Shown here piece by piece: positions 1 through 8,473 of a DNA stretch of 64,000 nt. The first letter of the stretch is position 1; each line of letters opens with the position of its first letter. This DNA is from an uncultured Bacilli bacterium (GTDB taxonomy: Bacteria; Bacillota_I; Bacilli_A; RFN20; CAG-826), in NCBI GenBank assembly GCA_944327845.1, contig CALVHN010000006.1, positions 1 to 64,000 of the forward strand, in the 5' to 3' direction. The position numbers and the translations under genes were made by a program. The notes below the pieces were generated by a model that saw nothing but the letters and a program-made list of their open reading frames with translations, was not told the origin of the DNA and made no database searches.

Positions 1-1033
1 ATAAGTTTGATAAATGATTTTGTCTTAAGTTTTGAAGCTGGACAAATTTAGAAGCATATCGGCCAGTGCGCGTGGCACCAACAAACTGAAACATACCTCT
101 TACTCTACTATCTGAACATTTGCAGTTTTTAATAGCCTCATATTTTTTAATTGAAGATTTGGATGTCTGAAGCCTTAAAGCAAGAACTAAATTGATAAGC
201 TCACTTGGAGCATTCTTTATAATGTTTTGAACATTTTTCTTACCTAAGTCTTCTACTTCTAATCCTTGTTCTTTTAACCAATTTTTAAGTTGCATCACTG
301 AATTTGGATTTTCTAAATTAGTTAACTTTTGCAGGGTATTTTTAAGAATTAATGTAGTTTTATCGGAAATATCAATGGCATTATTTACTAGTTTTTCGTC
401 TATTAAGACTCCTCTATCATTAATGGATTCACTTTCGCTATATTCCATCCAAATTGTGCTTACTAGAGAGTGTGACTCTAACCTTTTAATAATCTCACAT
501 TCAGTTTCAACATCACGCTTGTTATAAGCCTTAAAGGTCTCCCATCTTATTAGATCATCGCTAGGCAAGTTCCTAGTCCTATAGTTATTGGATTTTGTTG
601 GTTTACAAGGAACGCTAAAATACTTAATTAGCTCTTTCCCTTCTTCTAGCTTTTGCTTATCGAGTTTTAGAATATACCCTAAGTCTTTAAGTGACTTTGG
701 AAGAGATAAACAAGAGGCATATACCATCGAACAGCGCCATGAAAAAGGATCTAAATAAGTGTGAATAGGTAAGCCTAGATATATCGAAAGACAGACCCTT
801 TCAAACGACGCATTATGAGCCCACTTAAAAACATCATCATTTTTAATTGCTTCTATTATTTCTAGAGGTATTACCTCGCCTCTAGCTAAATCAACTGCTC
901 TAACTTCACCGAAATCTACACTATATCCAAATAAAAGAATTTCAAAGTCATTGGCTTCAACATACTTATAAACACCACATTTCGAGATATCTTCACTAGA
1001 ATAAGTTTCTATATCAATAATTAAATTCTTCAT
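1..1033 (-). CDS. Phage/ICE-type family A DNA polymerase, C-terminus cut by window edge
   Basis: The frame opens with ATG at 1033 and runs off the left end of the window, so only about 344 N-terminal residues are present. It starts MKNLIIDIETYS, a DEDD-type 3'-5' exonuclease ExoI motif (D-x-E). An ExoII-like WAHNASFE segment and an ExoIII-like YNKRDVE segment (Y-x3-D) follow. The last visible residues include GRYASKFVQLQNL, which matches the template-binding start of the polymerase domain in phage family A enzymes. The catalytic palm motifs would lie outside the window. It is the last visible gene of a minus-strand module with DUF2815 and DUF2800 genes upstream, the usual neighbours of this polymerase in Firmicutes prophages and integrative elements. 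Replication of the element is the inferred role. Confidence 0.85.
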   Translation of the reverse strand, partial: MKNLIIDIETYSSEDISKCGVYKYVEANDFEILLFGYSVDFGEVRAVDLARGEVIPLEIIEAIKNDDVFKWAHNASFERVCLSIYLGLPIHTYLDPFSWRCSMVYASCLSLPKSLKDLGYILKLDKQKLEEGKELIKYFSVPCKPTKSNNYRTRNLPSDDLIRWETFKAYNKRDVETECEIIKRLESHSLVSTIWMEYSESESINDRGVLIDEKLVNNAIDISDKTTLILKNTLQKLTNLENPNSVMQLKNWLKEQGLEVEDLGKKNVQNIIKNAPSELINLVLALRLQTSKSSIKKYEAIKNCKCSDSRVRGMFQFVGATRTGRYASKFVQLQNLRQNHLSNL

Positions 1034-1107
1034 TTGCTATGCACTCCTTTCATAAGGAAATAAGGGCGATAAGAGTCAGCCTCCTACCACCCTTATAATT
1101 TGATGAA

Positions 1108-1686
1108 TTAGAAGAGTATATCTTCGTCATCAAAGACATCAGTTTCAAAGCCTTTAAAGTCTGATCTAGCACTTGCTCTACCAGATAGTCTTTCGCCATC
1201 TTTAATTTTCTGAAGGTTATTTAAAGAACATGCGATGCCTTTGTTTCCATTGGAGTTATAGGCATAAAATGTAATTGATGCTCTACCATAGCAACCACTA
1301 TAGACCTCTTCTTCATTAGAGATTTCTCTTAGATATTTATCAACAATGCCAGGTTTCTTATTTGTTTTAGCATTAATGTAAAAAGCATTTTGATAGATTT
1401 CTTCACCTTGCTTTTCAAGGTCGCCATCATGAAGAGGAATTCTTAAAGATTCAAGAGTAGGGAGTTTTCCATTATTTCCTTTGAGTCTTGCTTCACCTTC
1501 TTTATAAGCAAGTTTGATAGCTTCTTTAATAGCATTAATAGTTTGTTCATCATCTTTTGGAATGATTAAACACAAACTATATTTAGCATTAGCCTCATTT
1601 CCGTTTGGATCATAAGGCTTAAAAACATGAACGAATGACCATCTTGTATTAGGTCCAGTTACTACTTTTGTTGATTGATTATTCAT
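1108..1686 (-). CDS. DUF2815 family phage protein (likely ssDNA-binding)
   Basis: This 192-aa protein has the sequence pattern of the DUF2815 phage family. It contains an N-terminal TRWSFVHVFKP-like segment, a central run on polymerised small residues and an acidic C-terminal tail (DVFDDEDILF) resembling the acidic tip of single-stranded-DNA-binding proteins. Family members sit between the phage family A polymerase and DUF2800 genes, which is the order here. An ssDNA-binding role in element replication is inferred from context and the acidic tail, not from a recognised catalytic motif. The gene ends 74 bp before the polymerase start and begins 3 bp after the DUF2800 stop, so it is co-transcribed with both. 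Confidence 0.75.
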   Translation of the reverse strand: MNNQSTKVVTGPNTRWSFVHVFKPYDPNGNEANAKYSLCLIIPKDDEQTINAIKEAIKLAYKEGEARLKGNNGKLPTLESLRIPLHDGDLEKQGEEIYQNAFYINAKTNKKPGIVDKYLREISNEEEVYSGCYGRASITFYAYNSNGNKGIACSLNNLQKIKDGERLSGRASARSDFKGFETDVFDDEDILF

Positions 1687-1689
1687 AAA

Positions 1690-2832
1690 TTATTTTTCCT
1701 CCTTGAATACATCAAAATCAGTATTTGCTAGGTTTAGTTCTTCTCTTTTATCACTTCTTAAAACAAGCGTTGGTTTTCCTTGTGGCTTGTTTACAAAGTT
1801 ATCTAGTAAAGTTTTAAATTTGGCTTTGCCTAGCTCTTTTTCAATATCGGTTATCGAACGAAGCTTAGTGTCATATGGATTAATGTTATTTTCTTTTAAG
1901 ACATTTATGACGCTTCCCTCATCCGTAAATTTTCTAGTGCTCCTGCCTTCGACTAGCTTGAAGTTAATCCACTTCTTGCCATCGAGTGCTTTTGCAACAG
2001 CAAAGTCCTTGATGTCATTTAGATATGAAGAAATGTCGTCTGCTTTAAGAAGGATCTCTTCAATCTCGTTATCGCTAAGTAAAGCAGGATTCCTGAACTC
2101 TTGATTTAAGATTTCAAGTGCAACTTTGCTTCTTTCTTTGCATATTGCCTTAGCCTTACAGAACTTGCACCATGGTCCACTTCTGAATATGCCTTCGCCT
2201 TTATCAGCTAAATCAGCTGCTGGTTTAAGTACATCTTCTGCCCATTTAAGTAGCTCGTTTTTGGTCGTTTCCCAAGTAGATACATTTCCTATTCTTGGTT
2301 GATAGATTGTTAGAATTATCTTTTCAAAATCATATAAGCAATCAAGTTCTTGAATAGCACCTAAAGCATAGATTTTAAGCTGTGAGTTTTCAGTAGCATC
2401 TACTTTCACACCGAGTCCGTATTTCAGGTCAATAATATGAAGTGTTTTGTTGTTAGCTGCCAAGAAATCTATCGTGCCATAACTATCTCTTACCCATTTG
2501 TCATATGAAACTTGGTGTTCAACCATGACATAAGGAGCATTACCGCTATCTTCTTCTTTTAAAGCTTCAATTTGCTCTAAAACAAATGAAACATAAGAGT
2601 CGGTATATTCATCCATTTCTTTGTTAAAGATTGTAAGTTTTGGATATTCGATATTATTTCCTAGTGCTTTATTAAGTTTATATTCGGCAAGTGAATGGGC
2701 ATTTGATCCTTCTTCAGCAAAGATAGAAGTCACATCTTCCATATCTTCTGTAAGCCTTGCACTAGGTGGACAATTAATCCATCTTTCAGCTGAAGAACCG
2801 CCTAAAAGACAATGTTGCTTTTTATCTTCCAT
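1690..2832 (-). CDS. DUF2800 protein, RecB-like (PD-(D/E)xK) nuclease
   Basis: The 380-aa product opens with a GGSSAERWINCPPSARL-type segment that is diagnostic of DUF2800, a phage family related to Cas4/RecB nucleases. Visible nuclease elements are an EEGSNAH segment near residue 40, a YGTIDFLA segment (motif II aspartate) near residue 120 and LHIIDLKYG (D-x-K, motif III) near residue 135. A cysteine group CKFCKAKAIC near residue 220 could hold part of an iron-sulphur cluster, as in Cas4-like enzymes. I chose ATG at 2832, preceded by GAGGGA about 8 nt upstream, over the TTG six bases earlier. It overlaps the upstream gene by 11 bp, so translation is probably coupled. The inferred role is DNA end processing during element replication or recombination. 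Confidence 0.8.
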   Translation of the reverse strand: MEDKKQHCLLGGSSAERWINCPPSARLTEDMEDVTSIFAEEGSNAHSLAEYKLNKALGNNIEYPKLTIFNKEMDEYTDSYVSFVLEQIEALKEEDSGNAPYVMVEHQVSYDKWVRDSYGTIDFLAANNKTLHIIDLKYGLGVKVDATENSQLKIYALGAIQELDCLYDFEKIILTIYQPRIGNVSTWETTKNELLKWAEDVLKPAADLADKGEGIFRSGPWCKFCKAKAICKERSKVALEILNQEFRNPALLSDNEIEEILLKADDISSYLNDIKDFAVAKALDGKKWINFKLVEGRSTRKFTDEGSVINVLKENNINPYDTKLRSITDIEKELGKAKFKTLLDNFVNKPQGKPTLVLRSDKREELNLANTDFDVFKEEK

Positions 2833-3094
2833 TAGCAATGTCCCTCATTCGATTTAAGACTTCTTCATAGTGTTCTGGTTTAAGCTCAGATAGTTTATTA
2901 GCACCAAAACCTACGATTATGTCTCTTATTTCTTTAGTGAACCCTTTTCTTGCAAAAGTCGTGAGTTCTGCACGGATTTCATCTAAAGTAATCGGCTTCT
3001 TTTCTTCTTTTTGCTTATTATTATTAAAAAGATTTAAAGCCTCATCAATTTTGTTTTTAGCCTCTAAAAGAAGCTCGCTAATCTTTTGATTCAT
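2822..3094 (-). CDS. Small phage/ICE replication-module protein, function unknown
   Basis: This 90-aa charged protein has a helical N-terminus (about residues 1-25), a lysine/glutamate-rich linker and a compact C-terminal domain containing RAELTTFARKGFTKEIRDII. Short proteins of this pattern are common just upstream of DUF2800 in Firmicutes phages, where some databases carry an unconvincing rRNA-biogenesis (rrp5-like) label. I assign no function. It overlaps its downstream neighbour by 11 bp and its upstream neighbour by 17 bp, so the cluster is translationally coupled. Confidence 0.65.
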   Translation of the reverse strand: MNQKISELLLEAKNKIDEALNLFNNNKQKEEKKPITLDEIRAELTTFARKGFTKEIRDIIVGFGANKLSELKPEHYEEVLNRMRDIANGR

Positions 3095-3212
3095 CTTTTA
3101 TTACCTCTTTTTCTTCTTCATATGCATCGCGGATAAGTTCTTCATCACGCCAAGCGTTCCAATCCTCTTCCTCGTTTGCATAGGAAGGTTTGCATTTAAA
3201 ATAGTTCATCAT
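3078..3212 (-). CDS. 44-aa acidic small protein of the phage module
   Basis: ATG at 3212 opens a 44-codon frame ending in TAG at 3078-3080. The protein begins MMNYFKCKPSY and is then strongly acidic (EEEDWNAW, a run of three E, DESKD). Its ATG overlaps the TGA of the upstream 63-aa gene in an ATGA arrangement, and its 3' end overlaps the next gene by 17 bp. This spacing is typical of a real, translationally coupled phage gene rather than a chance frame. I recognise no domain. Similar tiny acidic proteins are frequent in phage early operons. Confidence 0.55.
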   Translation of the reverse strand: MMNYFKCKPSYANEEEDWNAWRDEELIRDAYEEEKEVIKDESKD

Positions 3213-3400
3213 TTTCTTCCTCCGCATTTGCAGCCACCTAAGCAAGAACTTTGACAACCTTTGACTTCATTCTTTTTGTTTTTCTTGATGGCGACATCAA
3301 CAACGACGTCTTCAAGATTCAATGAGAAACGAATCGATTTAGGTTTAGGTTCAGTCCCGAAAATGGCATTGAGTAGTTTTTCTTGTTTGCTTTCTTCCAT
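3209..3400 (-). CDS. 63-aa protein with Cys-rich C-terminal tail
   Basis: The start at 3400 is preceded by AGGAGGAACCAT (Shine-Dalgarno AGGAGG, 6 nt spacer). The N-terminal half is charged. The C-terminus reads CQSSCLGGCKCGGRK, four cysteines in ten residues, which suggests metal binding or a disulphide knot. Its TGA overlaps the next ATG by four bases (ATGA). I recognise no family. It belongs to the phage/ICE replication module by position. Confidence 0.55.
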   Translation of the reverse strand: MEESKQEKLLNAIFGTEPKPKSIRFSLNLEDVVVDVAIKKNKKNEVKGCQSSCLGGCKCGGRK

Positions 3401-3524
3401 ATGGTTCCTCCTATTGATTAGTGAAGGTTCTAGATGCCCACCGGTTGTTGAATTCGAGCATCTACCGCCTTCATAACCTAAGGAGGTTTTGGATAGTGGT
3501 CGTCAACCAAGATACGTGTTGTAT

Positions 3525-4055
3525 CTATGAATTGATTGAATCCCAGTACCCCTGCAGTTTCGCTCTAAGCAGTTCTTTAGCTTTTTCCCATTTCTTATGA
3601 GCGGCTTGCTTTGATATTCCTAAAGCGCGACCAATCTCACTAAAAGAACAAGAATCAGCAAACATACGAGCTACGACTTTCAAATCTTCTGATGGTAAGG
3701 AGTCTATGGCTTCATTGACCTTCTCTTCCTTTTCCATTCGCTCGGCATAGGCACTTGGACCTTCATCGCTAGAAGCAAGTTCAATGCCAGTTTCTGCCAA
3801 TTGATCGATTGAGACCTTGTTTGGCTTCTTAGACCAAAAGTAGGAGCACTTGGAGCAATCCTTCTTGCACTTGATCTCAAAGCCACGTGAGCCGATGATA
3901 GTGCAGTGGTATTGCATCCTCTCGTAGTAATGAAGCCTCTCTTCGAATCGCTTCTCGTCGAGAGTCCACTCCTCGAGGGTTGTCGGTGTTCTTTCGTCTC
4001 TCCCACCAAAAGAGTTGTTATGGCTTGTGCCACGTTTGTTGAACTTAGTAAACAA
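3525..4055 (-). CDS. Sigma-70 region 4-like / HTH transcription factor of the element
   Basis: The C-terminal ~60 residues (EAIDSLPSEDLKVVARMFADSCSF continuing into SEIGRALGISKQAAHKKWEKAKELL) form a sigma-70 region 4-like helix-turn-helix with the usual 'SEIG..LGIS...' turn. The middle carries a zinc-type cluster, CKKDCSKC, near residues 63-70. No sigma region 2 is visible, so this is probably a regulator of element genes rather than a complete sigma factor. The start is uncertain. The frame opens at TTG (4055) without a clear ribosome site, and in-frame stops lie just upstream. The stretch has notably high GC compared with the chromosome and is the first gene of the minus-strand module. Confidence 0.6.
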   Translation of the reverse strand: MFTKFNKRGTSHNNSFGGRDERTPTTLEEWTLDEKRFEERLHYYERMQYHCTIIGSRGFEIKCKKDCSKCSYFWSKKPNKVSIDQLAETGIELASSDEGPSAYAERMEKEEKVNEAIDSLPSEDLKVVARMFADSCSFSEIGRALGISKQAAHKKWEKAKELLRAKLQGYWDSINS

Positions 4056-4153
4056 TTTGTTGTTCCAAGTATCGGAGCAACATCACCGTTAAGTTTTCTC
4101 GTCTACATACCCTTCTCCACCCGAACGGTTATCTAGAATCAAGGCGGAATTGT

Positions 4154-4245
4154 TAAGCTACGTCTAGCTTATGGTTAAAGTATAAATCGGGATTTTTTTA
4201 TATTCTTTGGTCCAACTTGGGTCATTCTTGGGTATCTTTTTGGGT
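4154..4245 (-). promoter_or_regulatory. Promoter-operator region of the phage module: palindrome, -10 and three TTGGGT repeats
   Basis: Reading toward the module, a -10 box TATACT lies at 4179-4184. A perfect 7-bp palindrome TAAGCTA-CGTC-TAGCTTA lies just downstream at 4154-4171, where transcription would start, and could bind a repressor. Upstream, TTGGGT occurs three times on the plus strand (4217-4222, 4228-4233, 4240-4245) at 11-12 bp intervals, about one helical turn. That layout suggests activator sites on one DNA face. No good -35 box is visible, which fits activator-dependent transcription. Function is inferred from arrangement only. Confidence 0.4.
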
Positions 4246-4318
4246 ATAAAAAAATAAGTCCAAAAATGCGCTGTTTATCGAATAAATACAGGCATTTAAA
4301 GACTTAAAAAAACACTTA

Positions 4319-4363
4319 TGTTATAATTAGAAATAGGAATTTATTAAAACTTGCTTGACAAGT
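4319..4363 (+). promoter_or_regulatory. Extended -10 promoter and inverted repeat upstream of the Hachiman-like operon
   Basis: TGTTATAAT at 4319-4327 is an extended -10 promoter (TG-n-TATAAT). No convincing -35 box was found. In the transcribed leader an inverted repeat ACTTG-CTTGA-CAAGT (4349-4363) precedes the ribosome site AGAAGGA and the ATG at 4390. The repeat could be an operator or an RNA stem. The 334-bp gap between 4055 and 4390 holds this promoter and the divergent operator region, and no further gene. Confidence 0.5.
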
Positions 4364-4389
4364 AAATTTGAATTGAAAGAAGGAATACA

Positions 4390-5865
4390 ATGTACAGATT
4401 CCGATTCGGTAATCTCTTTGCGTTATTAGACGAAATCAAACTGAAAAAATCTGGAAGGCTTGGTAGCCAAGTCAAACTTTATGCTGCGCTCGTTAACCCT
4501 AATGACGAGAGTGGCGTTTCAATAGACTCTGGGGATGTTGGCAAACTTGCTAAAGGTCAATTCACTCCAAGCGGATATGTTCAAGAAATAATAAACAAAC
4601 TATCAGTAAATGAATTGACTCAAAATTACTTATCTAATCTAATTCCTGCTCTAAGCCAAACAATGCTAAAGCCTCTTATTTTGGCTATTAAAAGCATTTT
4701 GGAATCCGATACGACTATTTCGCCTACAAAAACATTTGCTGTGGATGATTGCAGAAAAGAATCGATAATAAACGACAATGTTATATTTCTAGCTAGATTG
4801 CTTGCATGTCTAGTTAAAGAAACAATAGGTCAACCTAACGACAAATTCGAAGGCGAGGAACTTCTACCCAAGAAATATGTTGAAACATTTATCAAGGATG
4901 ACAAGATAGGCAAAATAAAAATAGTAAATAAAGAAGAGGATGTTTCCACTCCACTCGAAAAAACATTATTTACGAAAACTTTTAACAGAATTTTTGAGGA
5001 AGTAAATCCAAATGCCTATTCTTTGAATATCAGTAATACAAATAGATTCAAAGTTTATGTTTTGGATATATACAAAAAAGAAGGATTCGAAACTCAAAGT
5101 CTTAGCGATTTCATAATAGAAAATATCGGTGCCTATGTTCGCTCACGAAACTACGTCGCTGAGTCGAAAGCAGAGGGAAATCCTTTTACTTTAGGTCATT
5201 ATGCAATAAGAGAAATAAGGGCTAGGATAAAAGACAAAAACGAAGCCTTTTCACAAGTAATGACATATACATTCATGGAGTCGGTGCTTCATGCTCCTAA
5301 GATATTCTCGGCGTATGAATTAGAACATAAATTATCAGGTGATAAAATATCAAAAGTATCCGGCATTTATTTGTTGCCCTACGGAAGCGTGGAAGGTTAT
5401 GCCAACCAGCTTGTTTTCGGATCTTCAAACGTTAATAACTCCATAACTACTGCTATTGATAATGTTTTGGAAATAGCTTCATATATTGATAAAAACGAAT
5501 CAGAAATGAGAAGGCATATCCATAACAATATCTTTCATTATGGCAATAGCTTTAACGAAGATACCAAAGCTTATCTAAAAAGTGTTTTAATTCCTGATAG
5601 AAATACATCAATCCCTAAAATTAATTCGTTTGGCATATTTTTTTCCTATTCTGTAGATCTTTCCTCGATAGAAACGAACAATAAATATCAAATCAAAAAA
5701 GAAGTATGCGAATTGATAAACAAGGAAATTGAGCAGGCTATTCCTTACATCGAAGATAAAATCAAATCAATGGGACTTGATACTTATCCTTTCTATTTCT
5801 TCGCTCTTCCACTTGCTGACGCCGAAAGGGCCTCCTCTGAAATAATGGACGAAGTATTAAGGTGA
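4390..5865 (+). CDS. HamA-like (DUF1837) protein of a Hachiman-type defence operon, with extra N-terminal half
   Basis: The 491-aa product is followed by a HamB-like helicase. Its C-terminal part (about residues 260-485) resembles DUF1837: TYTFMESVLHAPKIFS, then SGIYLL, then NQLVFGSSN and an alpha-helical SITTAIDNVLE segment, ending in ADAERASSEIMDEVL. Known HamA proteins carry a PD-(D/E)xK-type nuclease. At the positions where I expect D and E-x-K (near residues 325 and 344-347) this protein shows G and S-S-N, so it may not cut DNA. The first ~200 residues are a helical region I cannot assign; HamA proteins are usually shorter. The ATG has AGAAGGA about 8 nt upstream. The TGA overlaps the start region of hamB. 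Defence against phage is inferred from family and partner. Confidence 0.65.
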   Translation: MYRFRFGNLFALLDEIKLKKSGRLGSQVKLYAALVNPNDESGVSIDSGDVGKLAKGQFTPSGYVQEIINKLSVNELTQNYLSNLIPALSQTMLKPLILAIKSILESDTTISPTKTFAVDDCRKESIINDNVIFLARLLACLVKETIGQPNDKFEGEELLPKKYVETFIKDDKIGKIKIVNKEEDVSTPLEKTLFTKTFNRIFEEVNPNAYSLNISNTNRFKVYVLDIYKKEGFETQSLSDFIIENIGAYVRSRNYVAESKAEGNPFTLGHYAIREIRARIKDKNEAFSQVMTYTFMESVLHAPKIFSAYELEHKLSGDKISKVSGIYLLPYGSVEGYANQLVFGSSNVNNSITTAIDNVLEIASYIDKNESEMRRHIHNNIFHYGNSFNEDTKAYLKSVLIPDRNTSIPKINSFGIFFSYSVDLSSIETNNKYQIKKEVCELINKEIEQAIPYIEDKIKSMGLDTYPFYFFALPLADAERASSEIMDEVLR

Positions 5866-5870
5866 TCGAA

Positions 5871-8462
5871 ATGGCGACAACAAGACAAAAGAGCTTCTTT
5901 GAGGATTTATTCGACGACCTTTCAAAGAATGATTATTTATTAGAACTATATGATGAGTTGTTACGAAATTACACTCGTTATATTTTCGGCCGTAACATTG
6001 AGAAATTAGAAGTCAAAAAAATCAAAGATTTATTGAGATCTGCAGAGATTTTATCCAATTCAATGGATGGAAACCATAAAATTTGGGCTCAGCAGATAGT
6101 GGCATTATTAGATAAATTAAATCCCAAAAACAAAGAGATAGAAGATACCAAACGATATGTCTTACTTTCATGCACGAATTTTAAAGGACTAGGTAATGAA
6201 TTAACTCCTACCGGAGATTTTTTAGATGACGTCACCAACGAAGTAATCATGGATTCGCTAAAAATTCCTAATACCGAAAATGATCACTTCTTTTCAGAGC
6301 AAAAGGAAATCTACGATTCATTTCAAAAAGAAAGCTGCTCTTATTCAGCTCCTACTTCCATGGGCAAGTCTTTTGTCATGCGCATCTTCATCAAAGACCA
6401 AATCAAAAAAGGCTCTAATAAAAACTATGCGATTATAGTTCCTACTAAAGCCTTAATTAGTGAGGTTAAAAAATCGATTATTGAAGATATGGCGAGCGAT
6501 CTTACTGCAAATGATTATCGAATAATAACCGCAGTTGGCGATTTGGCATTGACCATTCCCCATAAATTCATATACGTAATGACGCCTGAGAGAATGCTAT
6601 ATCTAATAAATACCAAACCGGATCTTAAAATCGATTATCTTTTCATTGATGAAGCACACAAACTCTCATCCAAAGATACCAGAAGCCCGCTTTATTATGA
6701 TTTATTGGATAAAATATCATCTCGTGAGCAACTTCCCTACATTTTCTTTTCCTCACCAAACATTCCAAATCCAGAGATTTATTTGAAGCTTATCAAAAAT
6801 GCTAATTTAGAAAACAAGATCCACGTCTCTTTCTCTCCGGTTAGTCAGATTAAATATCTTATTGATTTGAAAAATGGCGGCTTAATAAGAGTTTTCAATG
6901 ATTTTTCCAAAGAATTTATTCAAATCGGAAATCGAAGCTCAGCCATTAACCTGAACTCCATTATCGATGAAGTCGGCAAAAACAAACAAAACTTGATCTA
7001 TTGTTCTTCAATCGACAAGACGATGAAAGCTGCCAAAAACTATGCCCAAAACCTACCCGATAAAAACAATCCTGAACTTGATAAATTATCTAAAGATATA
7101 GCTTCTGAAATACATAAGGACTATTTCCTTGTGAAGATGATTAAAAAAGGCGTTGCATTTCACGTAGGATACTTGCCTGCTAACATCCGCTCACAAATAG
7201 AAAAACTATATAAAGACGGCGTTATCAACCATTTGTTCTGCACTTCTACCTTGATCGAAGGCGTCAATCTTCCTGCCGATAATCTATTTATAACTAGTTA
7301 TAAAGCCGGTACTTCTAGCTTTGATGAAGTTTCATTCAGAAATCTGATAGGTCGTGTTGGAAGAATCAAATTCAACTTATTTGGAAATGTGTTTTTGATA
7401 ACTCTTCAAGATGAAGCGGATAAGGATAAATCGCCTGAAAAATATTCCGAATTGCTAAAAACCGATATACCCGAACAACAACTATCAGCCGATGAAGTTC
7501 TTAGACCAATAGATAAGCAAAGAATAGTAAAAGCGTTGGTTCATGAAGATTACGAAATCATGTCTAAACCTGATGACACAACAGCTAATAAATTCGAGAT
7601 AATGAGAAAATTCCAACTTATTCTCAAAAACGACATTCAAAGCGGAAATTCGTCTGCTGTAAGTGAATCTTTTAAAAACGAACTCTCGTCTGAGGAATTA
7701 AATGCAATTAAGTCAATGGATAAACCTGATAACAAAAGCATAGATATATCCCCGGATCAGTATAGAAATCTAAGAGATTATATCAACGATGGAAATTCAT
7801 ACCCTACCACTCATTTTAGCTATAACGAAATAGTCAATTTCCTAGAAAAACTTTCTGATATCTTCAAGTGGCGAGTTTACGAGAAGAAAACGTTAGGAAA
7901 TTGGGATAAATATAATTATCGACTAACTCATATCAGATATTATGCAACCTTATTACTTCATTGGATGCAAGGTGATAATCTAGCTTATATCATCAGGAGC
8001 GCTATTGAGTATAAAGAAAAACACCCTGATACTGGAGTTTGGTTAAATAGTCATAAAATCGAGGAATACTATAATCAATACGATGTACAGCATAAAAACT
8101 ACGTCATAGCCGATACTTTGAATTCATTAGATAAGGTTATTCTTTTTAAGATTTCAAATTACTTCAGAGAATTCTCAACAGAATATAAAAAAGTTAATAA
8201 CATCGACGGAAGATTTCCAAATGACTGGTACGAATATGTTGAGTATGGAACTACTGACGATATTATCATCACGCTCCAACAATGTGGTTTTGAAAGAGAA
8301 CAAGCCCAATATATAAAATCACATGGGTATCTTGATCTAAACACCCCTTCTTCTGTTGCTACTTTCACAATCAAAAAGGAAGAAATATTGAAGTTAAAAG
8401 ATGAAGATGTTGTTAATCAAGCTAAAGAAGCACTTATCAATGTGCCTGAGTTATTTAAATAG
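5871..8462 (+). CDS. HamB-like DEAD/DEAH superfamily 2 helicase of a Hachiman-type system
   Basis: The protein is about 863 aa. Motif I is APTSMGKSFV near residue 160, close to the APTSxGKS form typical of HamB. The DEAH box is FIDEAHKLS near 260. Motif III-like FFSSPN follows, then a C-terminal RecA lobe with FCTSTLIEGVNLPADN and motif VI NLIGRVGRI near 500-510. The C-terminal ~350 residues are helical. HamB helicases partner HamA nucleases in Hachiman, where DNA sensing by the helicase unleashes the nuclease. ATG at 5871 is preferred because AAGGTG lies about 7 nt upstream; a GTG at 5862 overlapping the hamA stop is the alternative. It is followed after 11 bp by the GIY-YIG gene, implying a three-gene operon. 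Confidence 0.8.
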   Translation: MATTRQKSFFEDLFDDLSKNDYLLELYDELLRNYTRYIFGRNIEKLEVKKIKDLLRSAEILSNSMDGNHKIWAQQIVALLDKLNPKNKEIEDTKRYVLLSCTNFKGLGNELTPTGDFLDDVTNEVIMDSLKIPNTENDHFFSEQKEIYDSFQKESCSYSAPTSMGKSFVMRIFIKDQIKKGSNKNYAIIVPTKALISEVKKSIIEDMASDLTANDYRIITAVGDLALTIPHKFIYVMTPERMLYLINTKPDLKIDYLFIDEAHKLSSKDTRSPLYYDLLDKISSREQLPYIFFSSPNIPNPEIYLKLIKNANLENKIHVSFSPVSQIKYLIDLKNGGLIRVFNDFSKEFIQIGNRSSAINLNSIIDEVGKNKQNLIYCSSIDKTMKAAKNYAQNLPDKNNPELDKLSKDIASEIHKDYFLVKMIKKGVAFHVGYLPANIRSQIEKLYKDGVINHLFCTSTLIEGVNLPADNLFITSYKAGTSSFDEVSFRNLIGRVGRIKFNLFGNVFLITLQDEADKDKSPEKYSELLKTDIPEQQLSADEVLRPIDKQRIVKALVHEDYEIMSKPDDTTANKFEIMRKFQLILKNDIQSGNSSAVSESFKNELSSEELNAIKSMDKPDNKSIDISPDQYRNLRDYINDGNSYPTTHFSYNEIVNFLEKLSDIFKWRVYEKKTLGNWDKYNYRLTHIRYYATLLLHWMQGDNLAYIIRSAIEYKEKHPDTGVWLNSHKIEEYYNQYDVQHKNYVIADTLNSLDKVILFKISNYFREFSTEYKKVNNIDGRFPNDWYEYVEYGTTDDIIITLQQCGFEREQAQYIKSHGYLDLNTPSSVATFTIKKEEILKLKDEDVVNQAKEALINVPELFK

Positions 8463-8473
8463 GAGGTAATTTT

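Noticed and set aside
3425-3470. Tiny ORF MKAVDARIQQPVGI upstream of the 63-aa gene
   Set aside because: It has no ribosome site and 14 codons only; the inverted repeat TAGATGC...GCATCTA around it is more likely a weak RNA structure.
3704-4033. 109-aa frame overlapping the sigma-like gene in another frame
   Set aside because: It is serine/arginine-rich with no domain, and the overlapping frame has the clear helix-turn-helix.
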